A DNA stretch of 64,000 nt from Paenarthrobacter ureafaciens (GTDB taxonomy: Bacteria; Actinomycetota; Actinomycetes; Actinomycetales; Micrococcaceae): assembly GCF_004028095.1 (NCBI RefSeq), contig NZ_SBHM01000001.1, positions 13,070-77,069 on the forward strand, written 5' to 3'. The notes beneath the pieces were generated by a model. It ran no database searches and was not told the origin of the DNA. It saw only the letters and a program-made list of their open reading frames with translations. Positions within the stretch are counted from its first letter, which is position 1. Every line of letters begins with the position of its first letter. Positions 19,111 to 26,689 of the stretch are shown here, one piece after another. Made by a program: the position numbers and the translations under genes.

Positions 19111-19212
19111 CGTCTTTCCGCGGTGCCGGCCAGGGAGTGCGGCGCCGTCGTGCAAAGATTACTCCGGACCCGACGGCGCTGGCGATACTGTTGCGCGCGG
19201 GACGGGAGGGAC

Positions 19213-19226
19213 GGGCCTTTCTACCC
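19213..19226. promoter_or_regulatory. Possible DosR-like box before a PNPOx-like gene
   Basis: GGGCCTTTCTACCC (reverse GGGTAGAAAGGCCC), 36 bases before the ATG at 19262. The outer halves match, the centre is degenerate. Confidence 0.4.
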
Positions 19227-19261
19227 TGTCCAACCGCACTTTCCGGGTTTACCGTCTAGCC

Positions 19262-19729
19262 ATGGACAAGCGTGCAGTACCCGAAATCGAAAACCTCGAC
19301 GTCAAGCAGTGCTGGGAGTTGCTTCGAAGCGTGTCGGTGGGACGGCTGGCCGTCTGGGCCGGCGACCACCCGGACATCTTCCCCATCAACTACAAGGTGG
19401 ACCACGGGACCTTGGTCTTCCGGACGGGTGAGGGGACAAAACTCCACACAGTTTTGGGGGCCACCCCTGTAGCCGTTGAGGCCGACGGCGTGGACACCGC
19501 TTCGGGGGTGGCGTGGAGCGTGGTGCTCAAGGGAAAGGCCGAAAGCATCAAGCTGACCCAGGACGTCCTTGACACGGTCGGGCTGCTGCTTTTCCCGTGG
19601 CAGGCAGGGCGCAAGGACCACTTCATCCGGGTTGTGCCGACGTCGATGACCGGGCGTCGCTTCAAGATCACCGAGCCGTTGACCTGGTGGAGCCCCCTGG
19701 ATGATGCCACCCGCGCCGGCCTCGAGTGA
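19262..19729 (+). CDS. Pyridoxamine-5'-phosphate-oxidase-fold protein
   Basis: 155 residues: LDVKQCWELLRSVSVGRLAVWAGDHPDIFPINYKVDHGTLVFRTGEGTKL, the split-barrel core with the flavin/F420 phosphate-binding region, then AWSVVLKGKAESI. It is closely related to the next gene (about half of aligned residues the same by eye). No clear Shine-Dalgarno sequence precedes the ATG, so a leaderless or weakly translated message is possible. Confidence 0.85.
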   Translation: MDKRAVPEIENLDVKQCWELLRSVSVGRLAVWAGDHPDIFPINYKVDHGTLVFRTGEGTKLHTVLGATPVAVEADGVDTASGVAWSVVLKGKAESIKLTQDVLDTVGLLLFPWQAGRKDHFIRVVPTSMTGRRFKITEPLTWWSPLDDATRAGLE

Positions 19730-19741
19730 CTTCCCGGCCCG

Positions 19742-19772
19742 GCGGTCCGGGACCCAAGGGCGGTCCGGGACC
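19742..19772. repeat. 18-bp direct repeat containing DosR half-boxes
   Basis: GCGGTCCGGGACC occurs at 19742-19754 and again at 19760-19772, an 18-bp step. Each copy contains the GGGACC half-site; only the second continues into a full box. Confidence 0.6.
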
Positions 19773-19780
19773 TACGGCCC
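19767..19780. promoter_or_regulatory. DosR-like box before the second PNPOx-like gene
   Basis: GGGACCTACGGCCC on the plus strand, 36 bases before the ATG at 19816, close to the usual position of activator sites abutting the -35 region. Confidence 0.6.
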
Positions 19781-19815
19781 TAACGGGGGCGCCCCGGCAC
19801 GGTTAGCGTCAGGGC

Positions 19816-20280
19816 ATGGAATCGACCCCACACACAGCCATCGAACGCCTGGATCCTGAAGAATGCTGGGCGCTGCTTGGCCAAATGAACGTTGGCCGAC
19901 TGGCTGTCCTGGTGGAGGGGCATCCTGACATCTTCCCCGTGAACTACGTCCTTGACGGTCAGGGAATCGTCTTCCGCACGGGCGCCGGAACGAAGTACTG
20001 GAGCGCCATGAAAGCGCCAACGGCCCTTGAGATCGACGGATTCGAGGCCGGAGCGTCAAAGGCTTGGAGCGTCGTGGCCAGAGGCCGGGCAGCAGTCATC
20101 CTCGAACGCCATGAACTCGCGGAGGCTGAGGCGCTGGACCTTGAGCCGTGGCAGGCCGGAAGTAAAAACCACTACGTCAGGATCATTCCGGAATCCATCA
20201 CTGGCAGGCGCTTCACCACTACCCGTCCGGATATCTGGAAAGCACCACTCAATGACGCCCGCAGGGAATCCTTCCGCTGA
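19816..20280 (+). CDS. Pyridoxamine-5'-phosphate-oxidase-fold protein
   Basis: 154 residues, paralogous to the preceding gene: LDPEECWALLGQMNVGRLAVLVEGHPDIFPVNYVLDGQGIVFRTGAGTKYW, then SKAWSVVARGRAAVI. The cofactor (FMN, F420 or haem) cannot be told by eye. It is first in a short run with the alcohol dehydrogenase (24-base gap) and the heavy-metal ATPase (overlap), which suggests one transcript from the DosR-like box at 19767. Confidence 0.85.
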   Translation: MESTPHTAIERLDPEECWALLGQMNVGRLAVLVEGHPDIFPVNYVLDGQGIVFRTGAGTKYWSAMKAPTALEIDGFEAGASKAWSVVARGRAAVILERHELAEAEALDLEPWQAGSKNHYVRIIPESITGRRFTTTRPDIWKAPLNDARRESFR

Positions 20281-20304
20281 CGGGCACCACGGAAAGGCAA
20301 TGCG

Positions 20305-21372
20305 ATGAAAGCGCTGGTCTACGACGGTCCCGGAGCCAAAGCCTGGAAAGAGGTTCCGGACCCGGTGATTGCCCACCCTACCGACGCCATAGTCCGGATC
20401 GATACCACCACCATCTGTGGAACGGATCTTCACATCCTCAAAGGTGATGTGCCGGCCGTAGTGCCTGGGCGGATCCTCGGCCACGAAGGAGTGGGGACGG
20501 TGACGGAAGTGGGAAGCTCAGTCAGCGGCCTCAAGCCCGGCGACCGCGTCATAGTGTCGTGCATAAAATCGTGCGGACATTGCAGCAATTGCCGGAAGCA
20601 GCTGTTCTCCCATTGCCTGGGGGACGAAGGGCAGCCCGGTACGGGATGGATTTTCGGGCACCTCATTGACGGGACGCAGGCAGAATTCGTGCGGGTGCCT
20701 TATGCCGATAACTCCCTGCATAAACTGCCCGAAGGCGTCAGTGATGATGAGGCAGTGATGCTTTCGGACATTCTGCCCACGGCTTTCGAGATCGGTGTCC
20801 TCGACGGCAGGGTCGCCCCCGGTGACATCATCGCCGTCGTTGGAGCCGGCCCTATCGGTTTGGCCGCCATGGCCACGGCGGGGCTTTGCGGCGCCGCCAC
20901 CATCATCGCCATCGACCCCAACGACAGCCGGCTGGCGCGCGCCGTCGACTTTGGTGCCACGCACACCATCAACCCGACAAGCGCTGACTGGCTGTCGCAG
21001 GCGCTGGCCCTCACCGACGGTGCCGGTGTGGACGTCGCCCTCGAAGCCGTAGGCATCCCGGAAACGTTCGGCATGTGCCTCCAACTGGTCCGGCCCGGCG
21101 GGAACGTGGCGAACATCGGTGTCCACGGCAAGCCCGTTGAGTTGCCCCTGCAGGACTTGTGGATCCGCAACATCAATATCAGCATGGGGCTGGTGAACAC
21201 CAACACCACTCCCATGCTGCTGAGGCTGGTTGCCCAGCGGAAGCTTCCCGCCGGAAAGTTCGCGACCCACCATTTCTCGCTCGAGAACATCATGGACGCC
21301 TATGACACCTTCTCCCGGGCCTCCGAGACGGAAGCTCTGAAAGTCGTCCTGTCCCGTGGCGCGCATGAGTGA
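20305..21372 (+). CDS. Zinc-dependent alcohol dehydrogenase family protein
   Basis: 355 residues of the medium-chain dehydrogenase type. The catalytic-zinc region TTICGTDLHILKGDVP and GHEGVGTV is followed by the structural-zinc cysteines in SCGHCSNCRKQLFSHC and the NAD-binding GAGPIGLAAM. The closest remembered relatives are threonine-dehydrogenase/alcohol-dehydrogenase-like proteins with an IFGHLIDGTQAEFVRVPYAD segment. In this setting it may reduce acetaldehyde or other aldehydes and reoxidise NADH when respiration is limited (inference). The stop overlaps the next gene by 8 bases. Confidence 0.88.
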   Translation: MKALVYDGPGAKAWKEVPDPVIAHPTDAIVRIDTTTICGTDLHILKGDVPAVVPGRILGHEGVGTVTEVGSSVSGLKPGDRVIVSCIKSCGHCSNCRKQLFSHCLGDEGQPGTGWIFGHLIDGTQAEFVRVPYADNSLHKLPEGVSDDEAVMLSDILPTAFEIGVLDGRVAPGDIIAVVGAGPIGLAAMATAGLCGAATIIAIDPNDSRLARAVDFGATHTINPTSADWLSQALALTDGAGVDVALEAVGIPETFGMCLQLVRPGGNVANIGVHGKPVELPLQDLWIRNINISMGLVNTNTTPMLLRLVAQRKLPAGKFATHHFSLENIMDAYDTFSRASETEALKVVLSRGAHE

Positions 21373-23290
21373 AGTCAGGCTCTTCACCCTTGCCCGCAGG
21401 TACCCCCTTGTGGGCGCGATCCTCCTGGTGGGCTTACTGGTCGCTGTCCTGGTCCTCAGTGGCCAGGACGCCGCGGCCCAGGGCTTCGCATCCATCTTTG
21501 CCCTGGCCGTTGCGCTGTACCGCGCCGGTTCCATGGTCAAGGATCTTTTCCGCGGCAGGTGGGGCATCGACCTGCTGGCCATCACGGCCATCGGTGCAAC
21601 GGTGGTCGTCGGTGAGTACATCGCGGCTCTGGTGATCGTACTCATGCTCACCGGAGGTGAAGCCCTGGAGGACTACGCCCAGGGCCGCGCTACCCGGGAG
21701 CTCACCGATCTGTTGAAACGCTCCCCGCGCAACGCACACCGGGTAGAGCCCTCAGGAGACCTCGTGGACATCGCCGTGGAGGACGTCAACCCCGGTGACG
21801 TATTGCTGGTCAAGCCCGCAGAGACCGTTCCGGTGGACGGCGAACTGTTGTCCGGGGCGGGCAGTTTCGATGAATCAGCACTGACCGGCGAGAGCCTGCC
21901 CGTCGAACGGTCCCGGGGCGGTTCCGTGCTGAGCGGCACGGTCAACGGGCCCGCGGCCGTGCGCATCAAAGCGACTGCCACCGCCAAGGAATCGCAGTAC
22001 AGCCAAATTGTCGCCTTGGTCCAGGAAGCGGCTGCCAGCCGGGCCCCTACAGTCCGTTTGGCTGACAGGTACGCCATCCCTTTTACAGTGGTGGCGTTTG
22101 CCATGGCCGGCGTTGCCTGGTTCATCAGCGGCGATCCCGTGCGATTTGTTGAGGTACTGGTTGTCGCTACTCCCTGCCCGCTCCTTATAGCCGCCCCGGT
22201 AGCCTTCCTTGCCGGGACCAGCAGGGCCGCCAAGGCCGGGGTGATCATCAAGAACGCAGGGACCCTTGAGCAGCTCAGCAAGGTCAGGACGGCTGTCTTT
22301 GATAAGACCGGGACGCTGACGGCCGGCAAACCCACCCTCGTGGCCGTCAGGCGTGCCGGGTCGGATTCACCGAGCGAAGAGACGCTGCTGCAGTTGGCTG
22401 CCTCGGCTGAACGGTTCTCCTCCCACGTGTTTGCGACCTCGGTCATGGCGTCGGCTGCCGAGCGCGGACTGCCGCTGTTGCCTTCGACGGCGGCCACCGA
22501 GCACGCCACCAACGGCGTCGCCGCCCGCGTGGGCTACCACGACGTGGTGGTCGGAAAAGCTGCGTTCGTCCGCGAGCAGACCACGGGTTTTGAACAGTCC
22601 GAACTGGCCGGCGGCCAGTTGGCCATCTACGTGGGCGTCGACGGAAGGTATGCCGGGACCCTCATCATGAGCGATCCCTTGCGGGTCAACGCCGTGGACA
22701 CCCTGGAGAAGCTTCGGGACCTTGGTGTCCGGGAATCCTTGTTGCTGACCGGCGACGCCGAGAGCACCGCCCGGAGCATCGCCGCCCAGGCAGGAATGGA
22801 AACGGTGCTTGCCGAGTGCCTCCCCGGGGACAAAGTCAGGGCGGTCGCCGGGCTGAAGACGCGCCCGGTCATGATGGTCGGGGATGGCGTCAACGACGCC
22901 CCGGTCCTGGCAGCGGCCGACGTCGGAATTGCCATGGGCGCGCGCGGCGCCACCGCGGCGAGCGAGTCAGCGGACGTGGTGATCCTGCTCGATGACCTCT
23001 CCAAGGTGGCGGTGGCGGTCGACGTCGGACAGTACACCCTGCGCATTGCCCGCACCAGCATCTGGACGGGGATTCTGCTGAGCCTGGTCCTGATGGTGTT
23101 CGCTTCCTGGGGTTTCATTGTGCCCGTGGCAGGGGCGCTGCTGCAGGAACTGGTGGACCTGGCCACCATACTCAATGCGCTGCGGGCGTTGGGGAAGAAG
23201 CAGCCCCGGGGGTCCCGCCCCGAGGGAGCGGGACCTAGTAGCGCTCGGGTTCGTCCCCCAGCTCAAAATGCCGGCCGTGCACGCGGGTAG
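21365..23290 (+). CDS. Heavy-metal-type P1B ATPase without an N-terminal metal-binding domain
   Basis: 641 residues. The actuator loop ALTGESLPVERS, phosphorylation site DKTGTLTAGKP and hinge MVGDGVNDAPVLAAADVGIAMG are intact. The transmembrane metal motif reads VVATPCPLLIAAPVAF, so it is CPL rather than CPC/CPH. The nucleotide-domain HP dipeptide appears as HV (SSHVFATS), so metal specificity is uncertain. No HMA or His-rich N-terminus is present. The start overlaps the alcohol dehydrogenase stop. The C-terminal tail (after RALGKKQ) is Arg/Pro-rich, runs through a hairpin and overlaps the convergent gene by 56 bases. The mycobacterial DosR regulon also contains a P-type ATPase (CtpF), though of another subclass. 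Confidence 0.87.
   Translation: MSEVRLFTLARRYPLVGAILLVGLLVAVLVLSGQDAAAQGFASIFALAVALYRAGSMVKDLFRGRWGIDLLAITAIGATVVVGEYIAALVIVLMLTGGEALEDYAQGRATRELTDLLKRSPRNAHRVEPSGDLVDIAVEDVNPGDVLLVKPAETVPVDGELLSGAGSFDESALTGESLPVERSRGGSVLSGTVNGPAAVRIKATATAKESQYSQIVALVQEAAASRAPTVRLADRYAIPFTVVAFAMAGVAWFISGDPVRFVEVLVVATPCPLLIAAPVAFLAGTSRAAKAGVIIKNAGTLEQLSKVRTAVFDKTGTLTAGKPTLVAVRRAGSDSPSEETLLQLAASAERFSSHVFATSVMASAAERGLPLLPSTAATEHATNGVAARVGYHDVVVGKAAFVREQTTGFEQSELAGGQLAIYVGVDGRYAGTLIMSDPLRVNAVDTLEKLRDLGVRESLLLTGDAESTARSIAAQAGMETVLAECLPGDKVRAVAGLKTRPVMMVGDGVNDAPVLAAADVGIAMGARGATAASESADVVILLDDLSKVAVAVDVGQYTLRIARTSIWTGILLSLVLMVFASWGFIVPVAGALLQELVDLATILNALRALGKKQPRGSRPEGAGPSSARVRPPAQNAGRARG
23211..23235. terminator. 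Hairpin in the convergent overlap
   Basis: GGTCCCGC / GCGGGACC stem with a 9-base loop, located inside the last codons of the P1B ATPase and adjacent to the stop of the convergent PNPOx-like gene. No T-run. Confidence 0.35.
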
Positions 23291-23657
23291 GACGGATCTC
23301 CACGTAGGTGTACTTCCGGGTAGGAATCCACGGTTTCAGGGGGAGCTTGTCCGCCTCGTCGATTTCCGACTGGGACTCGATGACGCGTGCCGTTCCTTTG
23401 ATGACAACGCTCCACGCCTCGCCGTCGCCTATTTCCTCGACTTCGAAGGCGACTTTCTCGTTGACCGTCAGCTCAGCGAGCTTGGTTCCCGGGTTGGTGC
23501 GCACCAGCAACCTGCCCTGGTCCGCGATGAAGTTCAGCGGGTAGATGTCCGGCTCTCCCAACACGCTGACCGCGAGGCGGCCGTGCTGGTTCCTTTGCAG
23601 GACGCTCCATGACTCATCGTCGGACAAGATCCTGCCTGGGCGCTCGTCGGTTTCCAT
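23235..23657 (-). CDS. Pyridoxamine-5'-phosphate-oxidase-fold protein
   Basis: 140 residues: LSDDESWSVLQRNQHGRLAVSVLGEPDIYPLNFIADQGRLLVRTNPGTKL, then EAWSVVIKGTARVIES. It is the fourth split-barrel member of this island and again carries the GEPDIYPLNF motif of the 19262/19816 pair. ATG 23657 is placed nine bases after AGGAGG; ATG 23663 is only three bases after it. It shares a divergent promoter region, with a DosR-like box, with the phosphate acetyltransferase gene. Confidence 0.85.
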   Translation of the reverse strand: METDERPGRILSDDESWSVLQRNQHGRLAVSVLGEPDIYPLNFIADQGRLLVRTNPGTKLAELTVNEKVAFEVEEIGDGEAWSVVIKGTARVIESQSEIDEADKLPLKPWIPTRKYTYVEIRPTRVHGRHFELGDEPERY

Positions 23658-23750
23658 GGGCATTGTCCTCCTGTAAGGGATGGGGCGGCGCGACCGGTGG
23701 CCTGCACCTGGGGTACTTGCGATCCTAGGGACAGGCGCCGACGCCTAACA

Positions 23751-23764
23751 GGGTCCAAGGTCCC
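23751..23764. promoter_or_regulatory. DosR-like box between PNPOx-like gene and pta
   Basis: GGGTCCAAGGTCCC, a GGGxCC...GGxCCC arrangement, 94 bases before the leftward gene and 118 before pta. Confidence 0.45.
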
Positions 23765-23881
23765 CGACGCTGCCACGGGGTGGGATTCTTTCTGGCTTTA
23801 TCACCGCCTGCCCGTCACCCTTGAAGTCACAGGAAATGCTGGACACGCAGGAATTGGCCGCATGCCAGGAAAGGAGACCGC

Positions 23882-25951
23882 ATGGTGCAGGGACTCTACA
23901 TTGCGTCTGCGGGACCCGGGTCCGGAAAGTCACTGGCAGTGCTGGGCATGGTGGACGCACTTCATCGCCACGCCGGGCGCCTGGGGTTCTTCCGCCCGCT
24001 GGTGGCCGGAGACGCCGTCGACGATGATCCTGTAGTCCTGTTGCTGCGGCGGCTGTACGAGCTGGGTGCCTCGCGGAGCAAGGCTGGAACAACAACGCCC
24101 GCCGCCTTGGCCGAAGCGAGGTCAGGGCAGCAGGACGAGCTGGTGTCACGCATGATCGGGATCTACAGCCGCTTGTCCCGTGGTTGCGATGCCGTCGTGG
24201 TGGATGGCTCCGACCTTCGGAGTCCCGACGCGGCGGGCGAGTTCGAACTGAACGCCGCCCTTGCCAGCAACCTGGGACTGCCCGTCCTGGCAGTGGTCGG
24301 TGGCCGGGGAGTCCCGCCGGCACGGATAGGGGAGTCTGTCGCCACAGCCCTCAAGCAGTTCAAGGCAGCGCGTTGTTCCGTGCTGGCTGTTGTGGTCAAC
24401 CGGGTGGAACCCGGCACGGAAGAACGGGTGGAGCAAGCCCTCCGGGAAGCCGCCCCGGACGTTCCCTGCTACCTCATCCCCGAGGTAGCTGAAATCTCCA
24501 CGCCGACCGTCGCTGACATCGCAGAGTCACTTCGGCTGGTACCAAGTACCGGCAGCAAGGAATGGGACCGGGATATCCGCCGGATCCGTGTTGCAGGGAT
24601 GGGCGCTGACGACTTCCTTCCCGCCGTGCAGACCGGCGACATGGTCCTGGCCTCGGGGGACCGCACGGACATCATCCTTGCCTGTTTGGCGTCGGCATTG
24701 GCACCGGATCTGCCGAGCCCTGGAGGGATGATTCTGACGGATGGCCTGCAACCTTCCCCGCATGTGAAGCGGCTGCTGGAGCGGGCCCCGTTTCCGGTCT
24801 TCCTTGAGCGTGGGGACCTGTACTCCGTGGCGCAGGGTGCGGCGAGCGTCCGCAGCGAAATCCACACAGGAGGGAAACGCAAGGTTGCCGCCGCCCTGGG
24901 CCTGTGGTCACGCCACATCCCTGAAGCGGACCTGCTGAAAGAACTGGCGCTGCCCCGCCCATCCACCATCACCCCGCTGCGCTTCTTCAACGACCTGATT
25001 GAACGTGCCCGGCAACGGACAAGCCATGTTGTCCTGGCCGAAGGTGAGGACGTTCGGATCCTGCGGGCAGCCGATATCCTGCGGCGCCGCGACGTCTGCC
25101 GGCTGACGCTGCTTGGCAGGCCGGAGGTGGTCAGCGAGCTGGCTGCCACGCAAGGAATCGAACTTGGGGACCTTGCCGTCATTGATCCCGCCACCTCACC
25201 TGACCGTGAGCGCTTTGCCCGGGAGTACTGCAAGCTCAGGGCCAACAAGGGCATGATCATGGAACGGGCCCGCGAAATCATGCTTGACGCCGCCTACTTC
25301 GGGACGATGATGGTCCGGTTGGGCTGCGCGGACGGCATGGTGTCCGGAGCGGCACACACGACGGCGAACACCATCCGTCCCGCCTTGGAGTTCATCAAGG
25401 GAGAAGACCCGCAGGAAGTGGTGTCATCGGTGTTCTTCATGCTGTTCCCGGACAGGGTGCTTGTTTACGGCGATTGCGCAGTGGTCCCCGACCCCACAGC
25501 CGGGGAGTTGGCCGGGATCGCGATTGCCTCAGCTGAAACGGCGGAACGCTTTGGTGTGGAGCCCAGAGTCGCCATGCTCTCCTATTCCACCGGTGAGTCC
25601 GGAGCCGGCACGTCCGTGGACAAAGTCCGTGAAGCAACGGCCCTGGTGAGGGCTTCCCGGCCGGGCCTCCCGGTGGAGGGCCCCATCCAATATGACGCTG
25701 CGGTGGACGTCCGGATCGCGAGCACCAAGCTGCCGTCGTCAACAGTGGCAGGGAAGGCGACGGTCTTCATCTTTCCTGACCTGGACACAGGCAACAACAC
25801 GTATAAGGCCGTTGAGCACTCGGCCGGCGCAATCGCCGTCGGCCCTATTCTTCAAGGCCTGCGCAAGCCCATCAACGATCTTTCCCGGGGGTCCTCGGTG
25901 GAGGACATCATCAACACCGTGGCCATCACGGTCGTACAGGCCCAAGGGTGA
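23882..25951 (+). CDS. pta: Phosphate acetyltransferase
   Basis: 689 residues, the long form: an N-terminal P-loop dethiobiotin-synthetase-like domain (IASAGPGSGKSLAVLGMVDAL), a DRTGG domain in the middle, and the catalytic PTA_PTB domain from about residue 365 (RQRTSHVVLAEGEDVRILRAADIL; MVSGAAHTTANTIRPALEFIK; SYSTGESGAGTSVDKVREAT). It interconverts acetyl-CoA + Pi and acetyl-phosphate + CoA. With acetate kinase and phosphoketolase in the same island it completes a route from pentose or fructose phosphate to acetate and ATP. AAAGGAG precedes the ATG. Confidence 0.94.
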   Translation: MVQGLYIASAGPGSGKSLAVLGMVDALHRHAGRLGFFRPLVAGDAVDDDPVVLLLRRLYELGASRSKAGTTTPAALAEARSGQQDELVSRMIGIYSRLSRGCDAVVVDGSDLRSPDAAGEFELNAALASNLGLPVLAVVGGRGVPPARIGESVATALKQFKAARCSVLAVVVNRVEPGTEERVEQALREAAPDVPCYLIPEVAEISTPTVADIAESLRLVPSTGSKEWDRDIRRIRVAGMGADDFLPAVQTGDMVLASGDRTDIILACLASALAPDLPSPGGMILTDGLQPSPHVKRLLERAPFPVFLERGDLYSVAQGAASVRSEIHTGGKRKVAAALGLWSRHIPEADLLKELALPRPSTITPLRFFNDLIERARQRTSHVVLAEGEDVRILRAADILRRRDVCRLTLLGRPEVVSELAATQGIELGDLAVIDPATSPDRERFAREYCKLRANKGMIMERAREIMLDAAYFGTMMVRLGCADGMVSGAAHTTANTIRPALEFIKGEDPQEVVSSVFFMLFPDRVLVYGDCAVVPDPTAGELAGIAIASAETAERFGVEPRVAMLSYSTGESGAGTSVDKVREATALVRASRPGLPVEGPIQYDAAVDVRIASTKLPSSTVAGKATVFIFPDLDTGNNTYKAVEHSAGAIAVGPILQGLRKPINDLSRGSSVEDIINTVAITVVQAQG

Positions 25952-25967
25952 CCGGGCCCAAGGCCCA

Positions 25968-26429
25968 TTAGGGCAGCACGTCGTCCGCCCCTACCAGAAG
26001 CACTGGACAGTGGGCATGGGCGGCGCAGGCCCTGCTGACTGAACCGATCGCCTGCCCCAGGAAGCCACCGCCGCCGTGCCGGCCAATGATCAACATCAGG
26101 GCGTCGTTGCTTTCCTCCACCAGGACCTTGGCCGGCTCGCCGAACTTGACCGTGGCAGTCAGGTCGGCAGGCCGGTTTCCGGCGAAGGCACGGTCCACGG
26201 CCTCTTCGGCCATCTGCCTGGCGGTTTCCTCGAGCTCAGAGGTGAACTTGGTCAGTTCCTGCTCAAAGCGCGAGGTCAGGTAGTAGTCGGACATGCCGAT
26301 GCAGGTGATCACCTCGAGCGGCACGCCAAAAACCGGGGCAACCCGCCCTGCCATGGTCAAGGTATTCGATGAGAATTCCGACCCGTCCACGCCGACGATG
26401 ATTCTCCGGGGGCTGTTTGGTGAGTTCAT
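25968..26429 (-). CDS. Universal stress protein, single domain
   Basis: 153 residues beginning RIIVGVDGSEFSSNTLTMA and ending GRHGGGGFLGQAIGSVSRACAAHAHCPVLLV, an ATP-binding-type Usp loop. It is downstream of the calcium-type ATPase on the same strand, 33 bases from that gene's ancestral stop. A DosR-like box at 26465-26478 overlaps that position, so it probably also has its own promoter. Convergent with pta, 16 bases apart. Confidence 0.88.
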   Translation of the reverse strand: MNSPNSPRRIIVGVDGSEFSSNTLTMAGRVAPVFGVPLEVITCIGMSDYYLTSRFEQELTKFTSELEETARQMAEEAVDRAFAGNRPADLTATVKFGEPAKVLVEESNDALMLIIGRHGGGGFLGQAIGSVSRACAAHAHCPVLLVGADDVLP

Positions 26430-26461
26430 GGGACAAGCTTTGTTGCGGTTTTCGGTGCACG

Positions 26462-26689
26462 CTAGGGCCTAATGGCATGCATCGCCAATGACCGCCCGGC
26501 CGGGTGCCTCAGCCTCTTGTACAGCAGGTCGACCGCAAGGACCGCCGGGAAGGCGAGAATGGCGATGATCCATCCGGCTGGTGTGGGCGGCGCCTGTCCA
26601 AGGAGGCCTGCCACCGGAGCCAGGAACAAGAAGACGGCCAGGGCAACGATTTCGCCAGCGACCGCCCACAGCAGCAGGCGGTTCGTGAA
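26462..26689 (-). pseudogene. Orphaned C-terminus of the P-type ATPase
   Basis: Reading on in frame past the TGA at 26690-26692 gives 75 more codons to a TAG at 26462: FTNRLLLWAVAGEIVALAVF, then PAGWIIAILAFPAVLAVDLLYKRL. This is the last transmembrane pair of calcium-type P-ATPases. The stop is therefore a nonsense change (for instance CGA to TGA) or a sequencing error, not a natural end. Confidence 0.8.
26465..26478. promoter_or_regulatory. DosR-like box before the universal stress gene
   Basis: GGGCCTAATGGCAT (reverse ATGCCATTAGGCCC), 36 bases before the start at 26429. One half is good and the other degenerate. Confidence 0.4.

Noticed and set aside
25952..25967. GGGCCCAAGGCCC as another DosR-like box
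   Set aside because: It lies between the 3' ends of two convergent genes, where an activator site is unlikely; it may be a small terminator stem.
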